Shown in pieces: positions 45,431 to 57,956 of a stretch of DNA of 64,000 nt. The DNA comes from Lindgomyces ingoldianus (taxonomy: Eukaryota > Ascomycota > Dothideomycetes > Pleosporales > Lindgomycetaceae): contig NW_022985218.1 in assembly GCF_010093535.1 (NCBI RefSeq), forward strand, positions 1-64,000, read 5' to 3'. The position numbers were made by a program, and so were the translations under genes. The notes below the pieces were generated by a model that was not told where the DNA came from, searched no databases, and was given only the letters and a program-made list of their open reading frames with translations. Every line of letters begins with the position of its first letter. Positions within the stretch are counted from its first letter, which is position 1.

Positions 45431-47037
45431 CTATGTGATCTTAATGATCACAGTCTTCGTCTCTAGGAAATTGTTTAGTGAGTACGAGGGCTCGCCTTCT
45501 CTTCCTACTCCAGAGGATTTATAGCCGCCAAATGGCATGTCTTTTCCGATGCTTGGACTTGTGCAGTTTACGCCAATCGTACCAGCCTCGAGACCCTTGG
45601 CAAATCTTAGGGCTCGGTCGATGTTTTTGGTGTACACGGCAGCATAGAGACCGTACTCGGTGTTGTTTGCCTTCGCCAGAACCTCTTCCTCGGTCTTGAA
45701 AATGTTGATGTTCACCACCGGGCCGAAGATCTCTTCTTTCATCACGGTCGCATCTTCGGGGGTATTAGTAAATATAGTAGGTTGTATGTAATATCCTTTG
45801 CGATCAGATGGTGCAGCACCCCCCAAAACTAAGTCTCCGGATTGCTTGCCCATCTCCAAGTATCGGAGCACGGTCTTGTGTTGAATTTCATCTGCTTGCG
45901 GGCCGTGATTGACACCTTTTTCAAGTGGATCGCCCATGGTGACTTGCTGAAATTGAGTTTTGAAGAGTTCGATGTACTTGTCAGCAATCGTGTCCTGGAC
46001 GTAGACTCGCGAATTGGCCATACAGACTTGCCCACTGTTCAATTGGATGCTATACACTGTTTCTTTAACAGCATCCATGAGGTCTGCATCCTCAAAAATG
46101 ACGGCGGGCGATTTGCCTCCAAGTTCCAGCATCACCTGTTTGAGGTTGGACTTTGCAGATGCAGCTTGGATCAGTCGTCCAGTGCGGCCAGATCCCGTAA
46201 AAGACAAAGCGCGGACGTCCATGTGATGACTCAGAATGGACCCGCTAACGGCACCGAATCCAGTGATGATATTGATAACGCCCGGAGGAAAGCCAGCTTT
46301 CTGGACCAGTGTAGCTAGCTTTGCGGACTATTCAAGAATTAGCGACTTGGGGTGATAAGAGGAATGGAGGAAGGCTTACTGTTAATGGTGCCTTTTCGCT
46401 ACTCTTGAGCACAGTAGTATTCCCAACAATAAGGGCGGGAGCTAGTTTGTTTGCCAAGAAAAGCAACGGTACATTCCATGGAATGATTGCGGCAACAACT
46501 CCATATGGCTGACGTAAGGTCATATTGATATATCCGGGCGTCTGTACGCTTGTGGTCCCTTGAACTGTGTAGCCAACTTCGGCATAATGATCCCATTTCG
46601 CAGCGCAAGCCATTGCATCAAAGAAGGTACTCACTGGCTTCCCCATCGAGGCCGCCTCAAGGGAACCAAGCTCTTCATTGCTTTCACGAATGAGGTTGGC
46701 AAGTTTCTTGAAGTAGATAGCGCGCTGATCCGGAGACAGCGCCGACCACGACGGAAAAGCTGCTTTTGCAGCGGCAACAGCTCGATCGGTATCTTGCTCA
46801 GAAGCTTCATGTACTGAGTTCATTGTTAGCTTCAATTCAGAATTAAATTGATTGAGCAGCGCTCACCTTTCGCAACAAGCTTCAAAGTAGATGGATTATG
46901 GATATCAAAGGTCTTTCCATCAGAAGACTCGCAAAACTATTAGAAAATTAAGTCAGTTTGCTCTCATCATGGATATGAAACGAACCAACCTCCCCATTAA
47001 TGAAGAGACGCGTCTCAATGTTTTCTGGTAGACCCAT
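45431..47037 (-). CDS. Aldehyde dehydrogenase (NAD(P)-dependent)
   Basis: Four exons (47037-46990, 46936-46867, 46804-46380, 46327-45431) give 479 residues, normal for the ALDH superfamily. Cofactor and substrate-site motifs are in order: IIPWNVPLLFLANKLAPAL (the PWN asparagine), FTGSGRTG (Rossmann loop), the general base Glu in LELGGKSP, the catalytic Cys in NSGQVCMANSR and EEIFGPVVNI. The C-terminal FGGYKSSGVGRE is also present. It should oxidise an aldehyde to the acid. Placed beside a cleavage oxygenase and a decarboxylase-like amidohydrolase, an aromatic aldehyde is the plausible substrate. It is divergent from the SnoaL-like gene across 660 bp. Confidence 0.93.
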
Positions 47038-47697
47038 ATTAGAAGCTCCTCAAAGTGAGGAGGAATTGAATGACAAAGGATATGATGTCGCGAGATATAA
47101 CAGAGTGTGCTCGAGGCAAAGTGCGAATAATAGAGGTTTCAAGCTGGCCAATATGTGACGCTTCTCGGCCTGCGAGAGGTTGACGACGGTGCCCGGAATT
47201 CCCTGATGAAGCTGATGCTGCTTTGGGCTAGGCGCATGAGCTCTGGAGCTCCGAGTCAGTCAGCCTGGCAAAAGGAATGGATGATGGCTTGGAGATTCCC
47301 GGATTCTTCAGCTAAAAGATGACAGGTGCAGTACACAGGGAAGAGGGGAGGAAGGAAGAAGCGGACAAACTCAGACCCCACATGTTCCTTGAGGCATTGT
47401 GGAGGGTAAGAGGGGTTTCAGGTACCCCGCTGTGTTCGCTGTCTCGGCCTAATGAAACCGCAGTGGCTCGTCCTGTACCTCTTAATTGCCGGGGAAAAGG
47501 ACGGAGCGGATCGCGAGGGGAAGACAGGAACGTATCTTCATGATTGGATTCCGTAGCTATGGGTGTTGGCGATACAGGTTGCAGCCCTACAGCTTCGCTC
47601 CTTCGCGAACATGGAGCATTTCATGTTAATAAGAGGCTGGCTCCGTTGACAATCGGGGCTAAAGTCAGGAGACAACTTGAGGAGAGACAATTCCAAA
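47038..47697. promoter_or_regulatory. Divergent promoter region of ALDH and SnoaL-like genes
   Basis: 660 bp between two divergent start codons. Several CGG/CCG triplets are present (for example near 47190, 47300 and 47490-47510), as could serve a Zn2Cys6 factor, but I see no repeated motif strong enough to call an operator. No coding frame. Confidence 0.35.
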
Positions 47698-48578
47698 ATG
47701 GGAAGCGAAATCGAGGAACTCAAGAAGTTGGTTGAACAGTTGCAGAGTCAGGTGACACGATTGAGTGGTAGGTGAATGCATGACTAAGCGGCGGAATCCG
47801 CGCTGACCCTGGCGCCCAGACCAGGAGGAAGTTCGCAAGCTTCAATACAAGTATGGCTACTATCTTGACAAATGCTTGTACAAGGAGGTAAGAATTCCCA
47901 TCTATTTCCATTTGGCATGCCGCTGATGATTTCTAGGTTGCCGACCTCTACTCGAACCACCCGGATACGTGCGTAGAGTTCCTCGGGGGTCGCTACAATG
48001 GCAAGGACGGCGTACAGCGGCTGTATATTGGCCGCTTCGCAAAAGCCTTCGTAAATGGCCGTAATGGCCCTGTCCATGGTTTCCTTCTCGATCACCCTCA
48101 GATCCAGGGCATCGTTGATGTTAATCCTGAGGGCACCCGCGCGAAGGGCCGCTTCCGATCCATGATGAGCGCCGGCACTCACGACTCAGTAAAAGACACG
48201 CACCCTCGAGGGCTAGTACAGTGGTGGGAAGGAGGTATCTACGAGAACGAGTACATCAAGGAGGATGGCATATGGAAGATCTTCAGGCTGAAGTACTTTC
48301 CGTTCTGGCACGCCACCTTCGAGAAGGGCTGGTCTCACACGAAGCCCAACTACGTCCCTTTCCTCAAGACGCTATATCCCGAGGATCCGAATGGGCCGAA
48401 CGAGCTTTGCGAGAACCCTATGCTCTGGCCGGACTGCCGTGTCGTGCCGTTTCACTATACCCACCCAATTACAGGGGTACAGGTTGCTGATGACGACCTT
48501 AGAGCTCCAGAGTATGGCAAAGATCCTAGCACCGGTGCACCCCCATTGACGCTGAGCAAGCCTAAGTCAGAGACGTAG
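47698..48578 (+). CDS. SnoaL-like (NTF2-fold) domain protein
   Basis: Three exons (47698-47767, 47820-47887, 47937-48578) give 259 residues. A short N-terminal coiled coil (EIEELKKLVEQLQSQVTRL) precedes the domain, which begins DQEEVRKLQYKYGYYLDKCLYKEVADLY, the usual first helix of SnoaL_4 proteins. The central part has a hot-dog-like pattern of strands (GFLLDHPQIQGIVDV, WWEGGIYENEYIKE). The family contains cyclases, dehydratases and many enzymes of unknown reaction in aromatic metabolism. In this cluster it could act on a phenolic intermediate; the reaction is unknown. Confidence 0.8.
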
Positions 48579-48784
48579 ATATCTTTTTATATGAAGAACG
48601 AATCGTGTTTCTTGACTTGAGCTTTAGTGCCACTGCTCCATTTTGCGATGACTACGATTCAAGTAACTACTTTGGTCAACCCCTCGATGGCCTCATGCCT
48701 CATGTACCCTTCATTTTCAAAGAATAAAAACGTTCTGCTTGTTACGCTAACCACAGCTCAGGTTGGTTTTTACTGAAGCACTAT

Positions 48785-49906
48785 CTACTCCTCAAGAGGT
48801 AGCTTGAAGAGCCTGATTGCGTTTCTCCTTGCAACCGCATCCTTCTGCTCCTTGGGCAGTTCCACCAGTTTCCACCAATTCTGGGCTTCCTCTACAGTCT
48901 CATACGGCGTATCTACTGTGCTCAGTAAAACTTCTAAGCCGCTATTTGTGGTTACTTACCGATGGCATACAAACACCTGTCCAACCCAATCTCTTCAATG
49001 CAGTACTTCAAACCCCGGGTATTATAGTTGCCCGACGTGGTGATCGACACATTATTCTTGAAATAGTAACTGTAATCTTGTTTCATCGGCCTTGTTCCTC
49101 TTTTGAATGGATGGTTGATCCAGTGGCTTGCTCTCCACAAATTGAATGGTATGCTGCGTTTCGTTAGGACCCATTTCAATCTATCAGGCGTTGACTAACC
49201 CTTCTCCCAGATGGCCCGCTATAATTTGCACTTTTGGGTATTTGTCGAGGAATCCCGAAGATAACACGGCGTATAGGTGCCAACTTAAGTCAAGGTGGAA
49301 TTGCACTCCGGCGCCCAGCAAATGCTTCCGGTCTCCATATCTTGTTCCTGGCTGAAGGTCCTGCTGGATGGCATATCGTGGATGGAAATAAATCGGGACA
49401 TCTAGGTCCTGAACAGTTTTCCAAAACAGATCATACTCAGGTGTGTCGAAATACACCTTTTCCTCGCCTTCAGAGCCTTTTGACTGAAAGTCGTTCACAA
49501 GACCCCCAAACATTCCCAAGTCTTTCACCGCTCTCCTCAACTCATCCGCTGCATCTTGTGCATTATGCATTGATATCGCTGCCAATGCACCAAATCTCTT
49601 TGGATTCTTCTTCACTTCTCCGGCCAGGTAATCGTTTGCGACTTCCGCCATCTTTTTGGCCTTGTGCGGATCTGGCTCGCCCTGACATCCCGGCGAAGTC
49701 AGAGATAGCAGCATGTACTCCACTCCATGCTCATCCATACTCTTGAGACGCCCATCGTGGATATCGAGAAGACGACGCTCATGCGCTGACAGGCCGGACT
49801 CCTGATCTACTCCCGGTCGCATCAAACTTTGGAATTGAGCGAAGGTATGGGCTTCAACACCGGCTGGATCTATAATCGCCTCTTCGATTGCGATTGTGCC
49901 CTTCAT
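48785..49906 (-). CDS. Amidohydrolase-2 family, 2,3-dihydroxybenzoate-decarboxylase-like
   Basis: Three exons (49906-49200, 49153-48960, 48912-48785) give 342 residues, close to fungal 2,3-dihydroxybenzoate and gamma-resorcylate decarboxylases. Likely metal and active-site residues are visible: Glu in TIAIEEA near the N-terminus, His in PIYFHPR at about residue 172, His in IAGHLGEG at about 232 and Asp in YAIDTPYE near residue 302, the last joined across the second intron. Such enzymes remove CO2 non-oxidatively from hydroxybenzoic acids and can run in reverse. It fits as the step after aldehyde oxidation. It is divergent from the cleavage oxygenase gene across 558 bp. Other substrates in the ACMSD-like family are possible. 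Confidence 0.85.
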
Positions 49907-50464
49907 TTTGGTACTATAACTGCTCTAGTTTGTCGTATGCGAAGTCTAGGTGGTTATTTAATGAGATTGTTCTTGATGAAAAGCACTCGTGTAGTTTGTT
50001 GGACGATGAGTTCGTCTGTGGATTACTAACAAGCTTCCCCAGTCTCTCATAGCAGGTGGTGTTGAAGTTTCGCGAGCAGAGTTCCTGTCAACACTACCCC
50101 AAACCCCACTCCCTTGCAACGCCTCATGGCGGCAAGCATGTGGACATGCATGCACTCCTGCAAACCCACGCCCGACTGATGGGGCAACACCCTCCAGATC
50201 CCCCATCGGCCCCATCTCACCGACCCCACAGGCGTGCCACCTCCATCGGCTTCATCACCCCGATGGACAAAGATCCCTGCATTCAAACGCGCCGACCCTG
50301 CGTCCCCACATGTCCCCAACTCGGATCACCCATCTCGGTGGCGTCTGCTTCAGTACATTCTGTCACACCACTGGACGTTAACTTTGTGTATAACAAGTTG
50401 CATTTGGAGCAAACCGAGGCTGTATTTGTCCTCAATCGGTCAAACTGCGATTGAGTTCGTCGAG
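49907..50464. promoter_or_regulatory. Divergent promoter of decarboxylase and cleavage oxygenase
   Basis: 558 bp between the two divergent start codons. Open frames across it extend the oxygenase frame upstream (ATG 50234) but show no conservation-like features, so ATG 50465 was preferred. No distinct operator recognised. Confidence 0.35.
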
Positions 50465-52187
50465 ATGGCTCATATCTTCTCCCTAGCCACACCTGCCTCT
50501 CCATCATATCGCGAAGGGAAGCGTTCCGGCGACCAGGTTAAATTTCCGGATTCAGGATTCTTCCAAGGCTTCAACTTACCGTCGCGTTTGGAAGCAGATA
50601 TCTTTGAATTGGAGACGACAGGTGAGATTCCGAAAGACATAAACGGGACCTTCTATCGCATACAACCCGATCACCGATTTCCTCCACTATTTGAAGAAGA
50701 TATCCACTTCAACGGTGATGGCTCTGTATCTGCTTTCCGGTTCGAAAATGGCCATGTCGATTTTAAACAGCGTTTTGTGCACACGGATCGATTCAAAGCA
50801 GAGACTAAAGCGAGAAGAGCGTTGTTAGGAAAGTACAGGAATCCGTACACCGACAACGAGATGGTGAAGGGTATCATCAGGACAGCTTCAAACACGAACA
50901 TTGTGTTTTGGAGAGGCATGCTGTTAGCCATGAAGGAAGATGGCCCTCCCTTCGCCATGGACCCAGTGACGCTCGAAACAATTGGACGCTACGATTTCGA
51001 TGGGCAGGTGCAATCGCCTACGTTCACAGCACATCCAAAGTTTGACCCGGATACGGGAGAAATGGTTTGTTATGGCTACGAAGCAGGAGGAGATGGTCAT
51101 GACGCAAGCTGTGATATTGTGGTGTATACGATTGACAGGGATGGCAAGAAGACGGAAGAATGCTGGTATAAAGCGCCATTTTGTGGAATGATACATGATT
51201 GTGCCATCACAAAGAACTATCTAATCTTGCCGTTAACGCCAATTAAAGTAAATTTAGAACGGCTGAAGAAGGGGGGAAATCATTTCGCCTGGGACCCAAA
51301 AGAGGACCAGTGGTACGGCATTGTGCCGCGTAGGAACGGGAAGCCAGAAGATATTGTCTGGCTGCGTGCTGACAACGGTATATTCAACCCAGGCGCCCTT
51401 GCCCGACCGGATGTTGACAATACCAGGCTTCCACGGCCACGTCGCCGGCTCCTACGAAGACGAGAATGGCCACGTCGTCGTCGACCTCACCATCGCCTCC
51501 GATAACGTCTTCTTCTTCTTCCCGCCCGACCAGCCCGACGGCACTCCCTCCACGCTCCTCCAACGCAACAAACTTGTCTCTGATACCTACCGCTGGACCT
51601 TCGACCCCAAATCTCCAACAAACACGCGCGTGACACCCACCAAGCTCTTTGGTATTAACGGCGAATTCTCCCGCGTCGACGACCGCTTTCTAACGCGTCC
51701 TTACAATCACTTCTGGCAATGCCAAATCGACCCCAGCAAGCCCTACGACTTCGCTAAATGTGGCGCACCCGCTGGAGGTCTGTTCAACGTAATAGGTCAT
51801 TTTGAGTGGGACACTGGAAAGAAAGATACCTGGTTCGCCGGACCTACTTGCACGTTCCAGGAACCCATTTTCATCCCCAGGGAAGGTGGGAAAGAAGGGG
51901 AGGGCTATTTAATGGCGCTGGTGAACCATCTGGATGTACTGAGGAATGACATCGTGATTTTTGATGCGCTGAATTTGAGTCAAGGGCCCCTTGCGGTGAC
52001 TCACTTACCCGTGAAACTAAGGTTGGGATTGCATGGGAATTTTGTGGAGCAGAAGGATATTGAGGAGTGGAAGGAGAGGAGGAAGGAGGGAGGGAGTGTG
52101 GGGCCTGTGAAAGTAGCGACGGAGCCGTTGCCTTGGCAGAAGAAGATGAAGGAGGCGAATGGCGCGAATGGGGTCAGTGGGCATTGA
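50465..52187 (+). CDS. Carotenoid/stilbene cleavage dioxygenase
   Basis: Two exons (50465-51377 and 51427-52187, 49-bp intron GTATAT...ACCAG) give 557 residues. The four iron-binding histidines of the carotenoid cleavage oxygenase fold are all present: [32 protein letters not shown] (formed across the splice) and RLGLHGNF near the C-terminus. [20 protein letters not shown] at the start is also typical. In fungi this group includes enzymes that cleave the interphenyl double bond of resveratrol, piceatannol or isoeugenol-type compounds as well as carotenoids. The neighbouring aldehyde dehydrogenase and hydroxybenzoate decarboxylase favour a phenolic substrate. Confidence 0.92.
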
Positions 52188-52559
52188 GATTGTAGGTAGA
52201 GAATTGACATATTTCTGGTGTAATTGCGTGGCAGGAAAAACGCCATGTCAGGCACTGGAAGAGAAACATATGGGCTGCCTTCGCAGTGCGGTTTCTTGAT
52301 ACCTTAATTTTACACTTAAGGGCTCATTCTGCATGACCTCCTGCTTGGTCACAGTATCGGCCGTAACGTAGAGATTGTGGATTGGAAGATCCTGAGAGAA
52401 AATATATATATACATAGAGAGGGCTAAGAATGTTGCGCTCTATCTTAACTAAGTCCAACCTTTATATAGATTCCACCCCTGCCTAGATGAGAGAATAGTG
52501 AGATATATCGATCTCCTCACGCGATGCTAACTACATCCCCCAATGTGAGAACATGTTTC
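52188..52559. other. Convergent 3' region, no gene seen
   Basis: About 370 bp between the stop codons of the oxygenase and glucanase genes, including an ATATATATATACATA run near 52400. Confidence 0.5.
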
Positions 52560-53543
52560 TTAGAAAGAGTTGAAAATATTTCCAATGGCTGATAGTCCAT
52601 TGCCAGCACCGTTGACAAGAACGCCTGGTGCAGCCCACTGATATGCATAATGCGTAACGTAGTCCTGGCTATCCAGCCAAGGAAGAACCTGTTTCAAGAA
52701 GTTCTGGATTTGGGCGTCACTTCCACTTGGTGCGAACTCTGTGATCCAGACGGGACGGTTGCCTCCAGCCGCGTGGGCGTCTTGCACGTGCTTCTTAAAG
52801 TATGCAATATTTGTAGCGGAGTCATACCTGTCAACTCTAAGTCCAAAGAAAGCCAAGAAAGGGGCGATGGAGAAATATACCAGTGAATAGCAATGAAGTC
52901 AATTTTGCAGCCAGTGCAACCTGCCAAGAATTGTTTCAGCCATGGCAAGCCCATGATTGAACCAGTCGTTGCGTCTTTGACGCCGTTGGTAACGGCTGGG
53001 GCGCCGAGTTTGAGCTTGTCGCCATATTTGGAAAGAGGCTGCATCCATTTCTTATATGCTGCGATGGTTCCAGCGACGTCTTGCATGCATGCTCCTCCTT
53101 TTCCGGCTCTAGATACGATCAAGTCAGTATTTAGAGGGTTCACATATAATTTTCTGGTCGCCATACCCGCATTGATCGGGTTCGTTAAAGCTCATGGCAT
53201 GCGTTGTCCCAGCATTGACATATTTCTCCACGTCAGCAGCCCACTTGCTTGTGTGGTCTGCATCCTTGCCCCAAAGCATAGGGACAAATTCTAAGTTCGC
53301 GGCACCGGAAGTTGAGCTAGCCCAATTGTACATCCAGGAGACCTTGGAGTTTCCTGTTTTGAACAGCTTGGTAACTTTTGGATCATTGAATGCAAGACCA
53401 CGCTTCTTCGCCACGGCTCGGGTCTCGAGGTTATTGGCGTTGGTGTCAATGATATCGGCGGTAAGCGCAGCTGGAGCGGGCATAGGGACGGCATGGGAGA
53501 TGGAAGCCAGGCCCAACAGGGCAATTGTAAGGAAGGACTGCAT
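52560..53543 (-). CDS. Secreted GH128 glycosidase (Asl1-like beta-glucanase)
   Basis: Three exons (53543-53167, 53108-52881, 52827-52560) give 290 residues. The signal peptide MQSFLTIALLGLASISHAVP leads into a short propeptide and then the Asl1/GH128 (Glyco_hydro_cc) domain: KRGLAFND, VSWMYNWASS, FVPMLWG, AMSFNEPDQCG with the likely acid/base Glu, IDFIAIHWY and RPVWITEFAP with the likely nucleophile Glu. Both introns fall inside conserved motifs, which splicing restores. GH128 members cut beta-1,3-glucan and are used in fungal cell-wall remodelling. The protein is probably wall-associated or secreted. Confidence 0.9.
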
Positions 53544-54522
53544 GTTAAATTTGACAAAAGAATGGACGACGGAATGTCAGAGGAGGAACTGTAAGACCGT
53601 TGCCTGAAACTCAACAGTTGAGCGAGTGTATGGAAAGAAAAGCAAGAATGTGAAGAAGCGCTTCTAGAATACCTCCCTGTATAAATATGTCCGTTTCATA
53701 GCTGTAGGAAAGCCATGACGCTGCGGTAGGTTGCCTAATTAGGAAAGCTACGATACATGGGGTCGATAATATGCAGTTTTGATTGGTGTTAACTCCTTCC
53801 CGGTCAACGAAGTCCGGAGAAGTCCGGTGAGACTCTCTCAAAGGAAGCCACCAGGAACCTTGAAACGGACTTGGCTCGCAGTCCTGAATTCCAACATCGA
53901 AAGGTTAAGCTTTCGAGTGATCGTGTTTCGTGAGGGCTTTCGCGCGAGAGCGCAAGGCCGCCAGGCGCAGCATTCTGTTTTCGGTAACTGAAATCTCCGT
54001 CCGGACTTCGCGATACCTCATCCAGTCGACTTGCATGTGAATGCAGAGAAAAGATTGGAGGGTCAGGTGAAGACATGAGGAAACTCGTGCTAAAGGCATG
54101 TTTGCCTTGGGCAGCCTAGTGGAGCGTAAAGGAAGAGTGTGCCGAACCTTAACATAAGAATGGCCGGAGCCCTTAAGCACACTAAGCTTATGTGGATGTT
54201 TGTCAAACAGAAAGGCAGTCGAGAACATCCGGGCTCTCGAGCCTAGTACCGCCTCAGATGCAAATCGTTCCCTGCTGGGTGAGGCAGTACCACGAAGTCT
54301 GCGGGAGCACTTGTCCAGCTTTGGTATTCTAGTTAAGTTACGACGAGGAAACATTGCTTGGTAAGGGCTTATAGACAGAGATTAAAGCGACAGTGATAGC
54401 TGGAGACATTAAACAACGCAGGGAGATCGAAGACGGTCATAGTTGACTAGGAAACGAACGTTCGCTTAGTCAGCGTCTAAATGCTCCTCAGCATTGCCGT
54501 GAATTAGCCTCTTACCACGCCA
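53544..54522. other. Gene-free stretch
   Basis: About 980 bp with long but featureless frames on the minus strand (53905-54354, 53804-54076). No domain or splicing pattern could be recognised. Confidence 0.4.
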
Positions 54523-55190
54523 CCATGCCTTCCCAGGTAGGTACCAATGCCTACATCATCGCTTCTTGATCTCCCTGGAGAGCTTATAGCGCTCATAATC
54601 GCCCAACTCACATAACCGTCGCATCTCGCCCAAATCGCGCTCCCTTCGAAGCAGCTCCGCCGAATCGTGACACCCTGCATCTACTCTCATATCGCGCTGG
54701 ACCCTATCATCTGCAGTGACTCCTAGTTCCGAAGCGCTGCTACTACATTCCTACATCGACCTGATCTCTCTCGATACGTAAAACGCCATGCTTCGATTAG
54801 GGGCTATGATGGTACCTTAAGGAGCATGGTCGCCAACCCCATCCTTGCCTTCCAGCTGCCCGCACGGTGATCGAACCCTTCCTTTGAAGCAACAAAACTT
54901 CTAGCGCCTGACGGAAGGAATATAAGGCATGGCTAGACTATGAGCCCAACCCAGCATAGGAGGAGATATTAGTAGTCTTACCCGCAATCATACTGTCCAA
55001 TCTCCACGTCGTACAATGCAACTTAGGCGTAATATTTAGCGCCATTGAAGCGGCAAATAAGCTTTATAGGGTTGTTCAACAAGTCTCTCCATCCTTCAGT
55101 TTACCAGAGATGCATTTCTTGAAGCTTGATTCCGGGAATATAACGACCATCGTGACAATTTCCAGAATATAGTAGCTTTACATCATGGCA
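54523..55190 (+). pseudogene. F-box-like protein remnant
   Basis: A decayed plus-strand frame resembles the start of a fungal F-box protein: SLLDLPGELIALIIAQLT near 54557-54610, then SHLAQIALPSKQLRRIVTP and, after frame changes, SRYVKRHASIRGYDG near 54770 and MHFLKLDSGNITTIV near 55110. Stop codons (TAA right after AQLT) and frame shifts break it. The match rests on the LP..L F-box start and the leucine-rich layout, so it is tentative. Confidence 0.45.
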
Positions 55191-56209
55191 GACAATGATA
55201 TACCCCATTTTCTACGGACGAAACGAGGGTCAACATGTCTCGTCCACAGGAATGTTACGTCTGTGGAGGACACATGACTCCCAGCTTACTGAATCATCCT
55301 TTTGCCACTGCCTATGCATTGCGACATATCCTACCTGCTTCCGATTTCCATGGTTCTTGCCCCATGCGTCCATTCGAAAATTCTCTGCTTCAATTGACCT
55401 GTCCGGTTTTTTGGAAGCTTTGGCTCAATTTGGCATACAAACACCCAACAGCTGAGGCGTTACCTTAACTGGTTCATACTCCCAATCTTTAGTCGGCTCT
55501 TCAGTGGCATGTTCTATCATTTGCCTTCATTAAACCGATATTCATCAAAGAGTCCTTACTCCCGGAGACATTTAATCATTAGTGCCAGCTGTAAGCTAAG
55601 GCGAATCAATTAAGTGCAAGATCGACCAGGTATTTTCCTTTCCACTATATCCTATAAAAACTTTGGGAAAGAGGCTGTTAGAATCCAAGCTCAGAATCCA
55701 AGCGGTGTGAAGTCCATTCTCCACTGACAACTAGCTCTGACGTGCCAAGAGATCCAAGAGAGCCCGCTGTTCCTTAGTACGGATGAGGAACTGATTCCGA
55801 ACACTGTGTAAGATCAAGTCCTCCTATTCAAGGACGCTGAAATCTTACAGGTTCACGGGGCCTCCCCAAGTCGTCATCATTTTCAAGATCATGGGTACGG
55901 GTGAGGTGCAAGCCGCCATAGGTGAATAGTCGGAAGGGCAGTTTGGATGAAACCGGGTCGCTCCCGGCATCTGACTACATCCCCACTTCTTGCCTCATTC
56001 CAATAGTCCTATCGAAAGATGCGTCAGCATCATCCAACAAAAGATGACCACGACAACGAACTCTGACAGGAGTGCCTATTAGGCTTACCGTGCTCCACTG
56101 CGTCTAGCATAGGTTTAAATACAGAAGCAAAACTGCGGACCTGCGTGAAATTTCTCACTCGTCTTCTTTTCTAACTCTTACGCTTTGCTTTTCCTTTACT
56201 GTAGTTAAG
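55191..56209. other. Gene-free stretch and nitrilase promoter
   Basis: About 1 kb. A small frame with CYVCGGH near 55257 has only one cysteine pair and no partner, so it is not called. The last part is the nitrilase promoter and leader. Confidence 0.45.
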
Positions 56210-57320
56210 ATGGTGCGTGTCGCAGTAACCCAACAAGAACCACTTTGGTTCGATCTTGCTGGCGCTGTTGACAAAACATGTCGATTGGTTGAAGAGGCAG
56301 CTAGTAATGGTGCACAATTGATAGCTTTTCCAGAGGTCTGGATCACTGGGTACCCTATGTGGATTTGGTTAGTCCTTCCTAACCCATAACGTGATGTACT
56401 ATCAAAACTCCCTCGTAATTTGGCCCCTTGCTCATCGCCTTGCAGGACTCGTCCAATCGATGCCGAAATGGCCACTCTCTACATCAAGAACTCGCTCTCA
56501 TATGACTCACCGGAGATGCAGAAGATTTGCGATGCAGCGAAACAGGGCAATATTGCCGTCGTCCTAGGCTTCTCCGAGAATGACGGCAACTCACTTTACA
56601 TCGCTCAATGCATCATCTCCGCCACTGGAACTATTCTCATGAAGCGTCGAAAGTTGAAGCCTACTCACATGGAGAGAACGGTCTTCGGCGATGCCGGCGG
56701 CAAGAGCTTGTTTAATGTCATCGATGTAGATGGAGTCGGCAAAGTTGGTGCTTTGAGCTGCTGGGAACACGCCCAGCCGTTGCTGAAGTACCATACCATG
56801 AGCCTACGAGAGCAAATCCATGTGGCGGCATGGCCACCGCTGTATCCACATGAGGGAGTAGAAACACATTTCGCAATGAGTGCCGAAGGTACAAGCTCAT
56901 TACCACGACATGGAAGTTCAACGCCTTTAGCCGCTAACCTCTGTAGGCTGCCAAACTCTGTCACAAGCATTCGCTATTGAGTCGGGGACATTTGTATTGC
57001 ACTGCACGTCCATGCTCACGTCTAAAGGCATTGAAGCAATGAAGACATCCGACTCTCCGCTCTTTAGCACGACCGGTGGAGGATATTCTGCCATCTTTGG
57101 TCCAGATGGTAGAAGACTGAGTACGCCCATTCCGCCGGATCAAGAGGGTATTGTGTATGGAGACCTTCCCATGGATCTCATTCTTACTGTGCGACATTTC
57201 GTGGATGCAGTTGGACACTATTCCCGCCCGGAATTACTGTGGTTGGGTGTTGACGGCAGAGAGAAGCCGCATGTGAGGATGGTCGAGAATGAGAAGGTAG
57301 AGGCTGAGAAAGAAGTCTAG
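56210..57320 (+). CDS. Nitrilase
   Basis: Three exons (56210-56367, 56446-56888, 56947-57320) give 324 residues, the usual length of fungal nitrilases. The Glu-Lys-Cys catalytic triad is present: Glu in [12 protein letters not shown] (residue 42), Lys in [13 protein letters not shown] and Cys in [12 protein letters not shown]. The C-terminal region has [16 protein letters not shown]. The enzyme would hydrolyse a nitrile to acid and ammonia; aromatic or arylaliphatic nitriles such as plant-derived ones are the common substrates of this clade, but amide-forming cyanide-hydratase behaviour cannot be excluded. Introns are short and in frame. Confidence 0.92.
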
Positions 57321-57956
57321 TTCGTAGAGCTGTGGAAGAAACTCTCTGAGACTGCACTAGAACCTCCTGACCTATAGTAGAGGATCCGCCCGTCTGGTTT
57401 CGATGCTGCAGTTCTTTGAACGAGTTTGCCCAAAAAGACAGAGGTCAGAGCTGGTTGGCTCAAATTACAAAGTCGATTCCGTGCTGTCCAACAGCCTTTC
57501 AATACTTTCTTGCGTCTCCAAATGAAAACCACTCAATGGATTTCTCAAGTGGGCTGACCTCGTCGCACAGCCCCCTCCTTCTTGAAATCTCCCCCGCATC
57601 CGAACACGCAACCTCATTCTTGCCCGTCGCAAAATAAATATCCCTAAAAATCGTCCCAACGTTCTTGGTTACGCGTTTTGTTAATCCAGCCACTCCGATT
57701 TCTACAATATATTAGATTAGGTGCTCCCAGAAATTCCGAGGTTTCACCAATATAATTATCCCGGTAAGCGAGGGGAATACCGGACCGTGCAGCATGGTAG
57801 ATTGTTCTTGGAAAGCTTGTTTCCTTTCGTCAGTGTGCACCTTCTATGGAGTCAGAAATGTGTCGTTGTCTGCTCTGCCTTGTCTTTCTTCGTGCAGTCT
57901 TAGGACATTGTCATTTTCCCGGTTGTGCTTCGTAGCTCTGGCAGGAATGTGACACC
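57321..57956. other. Intergenic, no supported gene
   Basis: About 640 bp between the nitrilase stop and the GT90 start. Overlapping short frames only. Confidence 0.5.

Noticed and set aside
51321..51426. Apparent frameshift in the cleavage oxygenase
   Set aside because: A 49-bp intron (51378-51426) with GTATAT...ACCAG restores the frame and the conserved FHGH motif.
53905..54354. 149-codon minus-strand frame as a gene
   Set aside because: No signal, domain, splice pattern or compositional bias supports it, and another long frame overlaps it.
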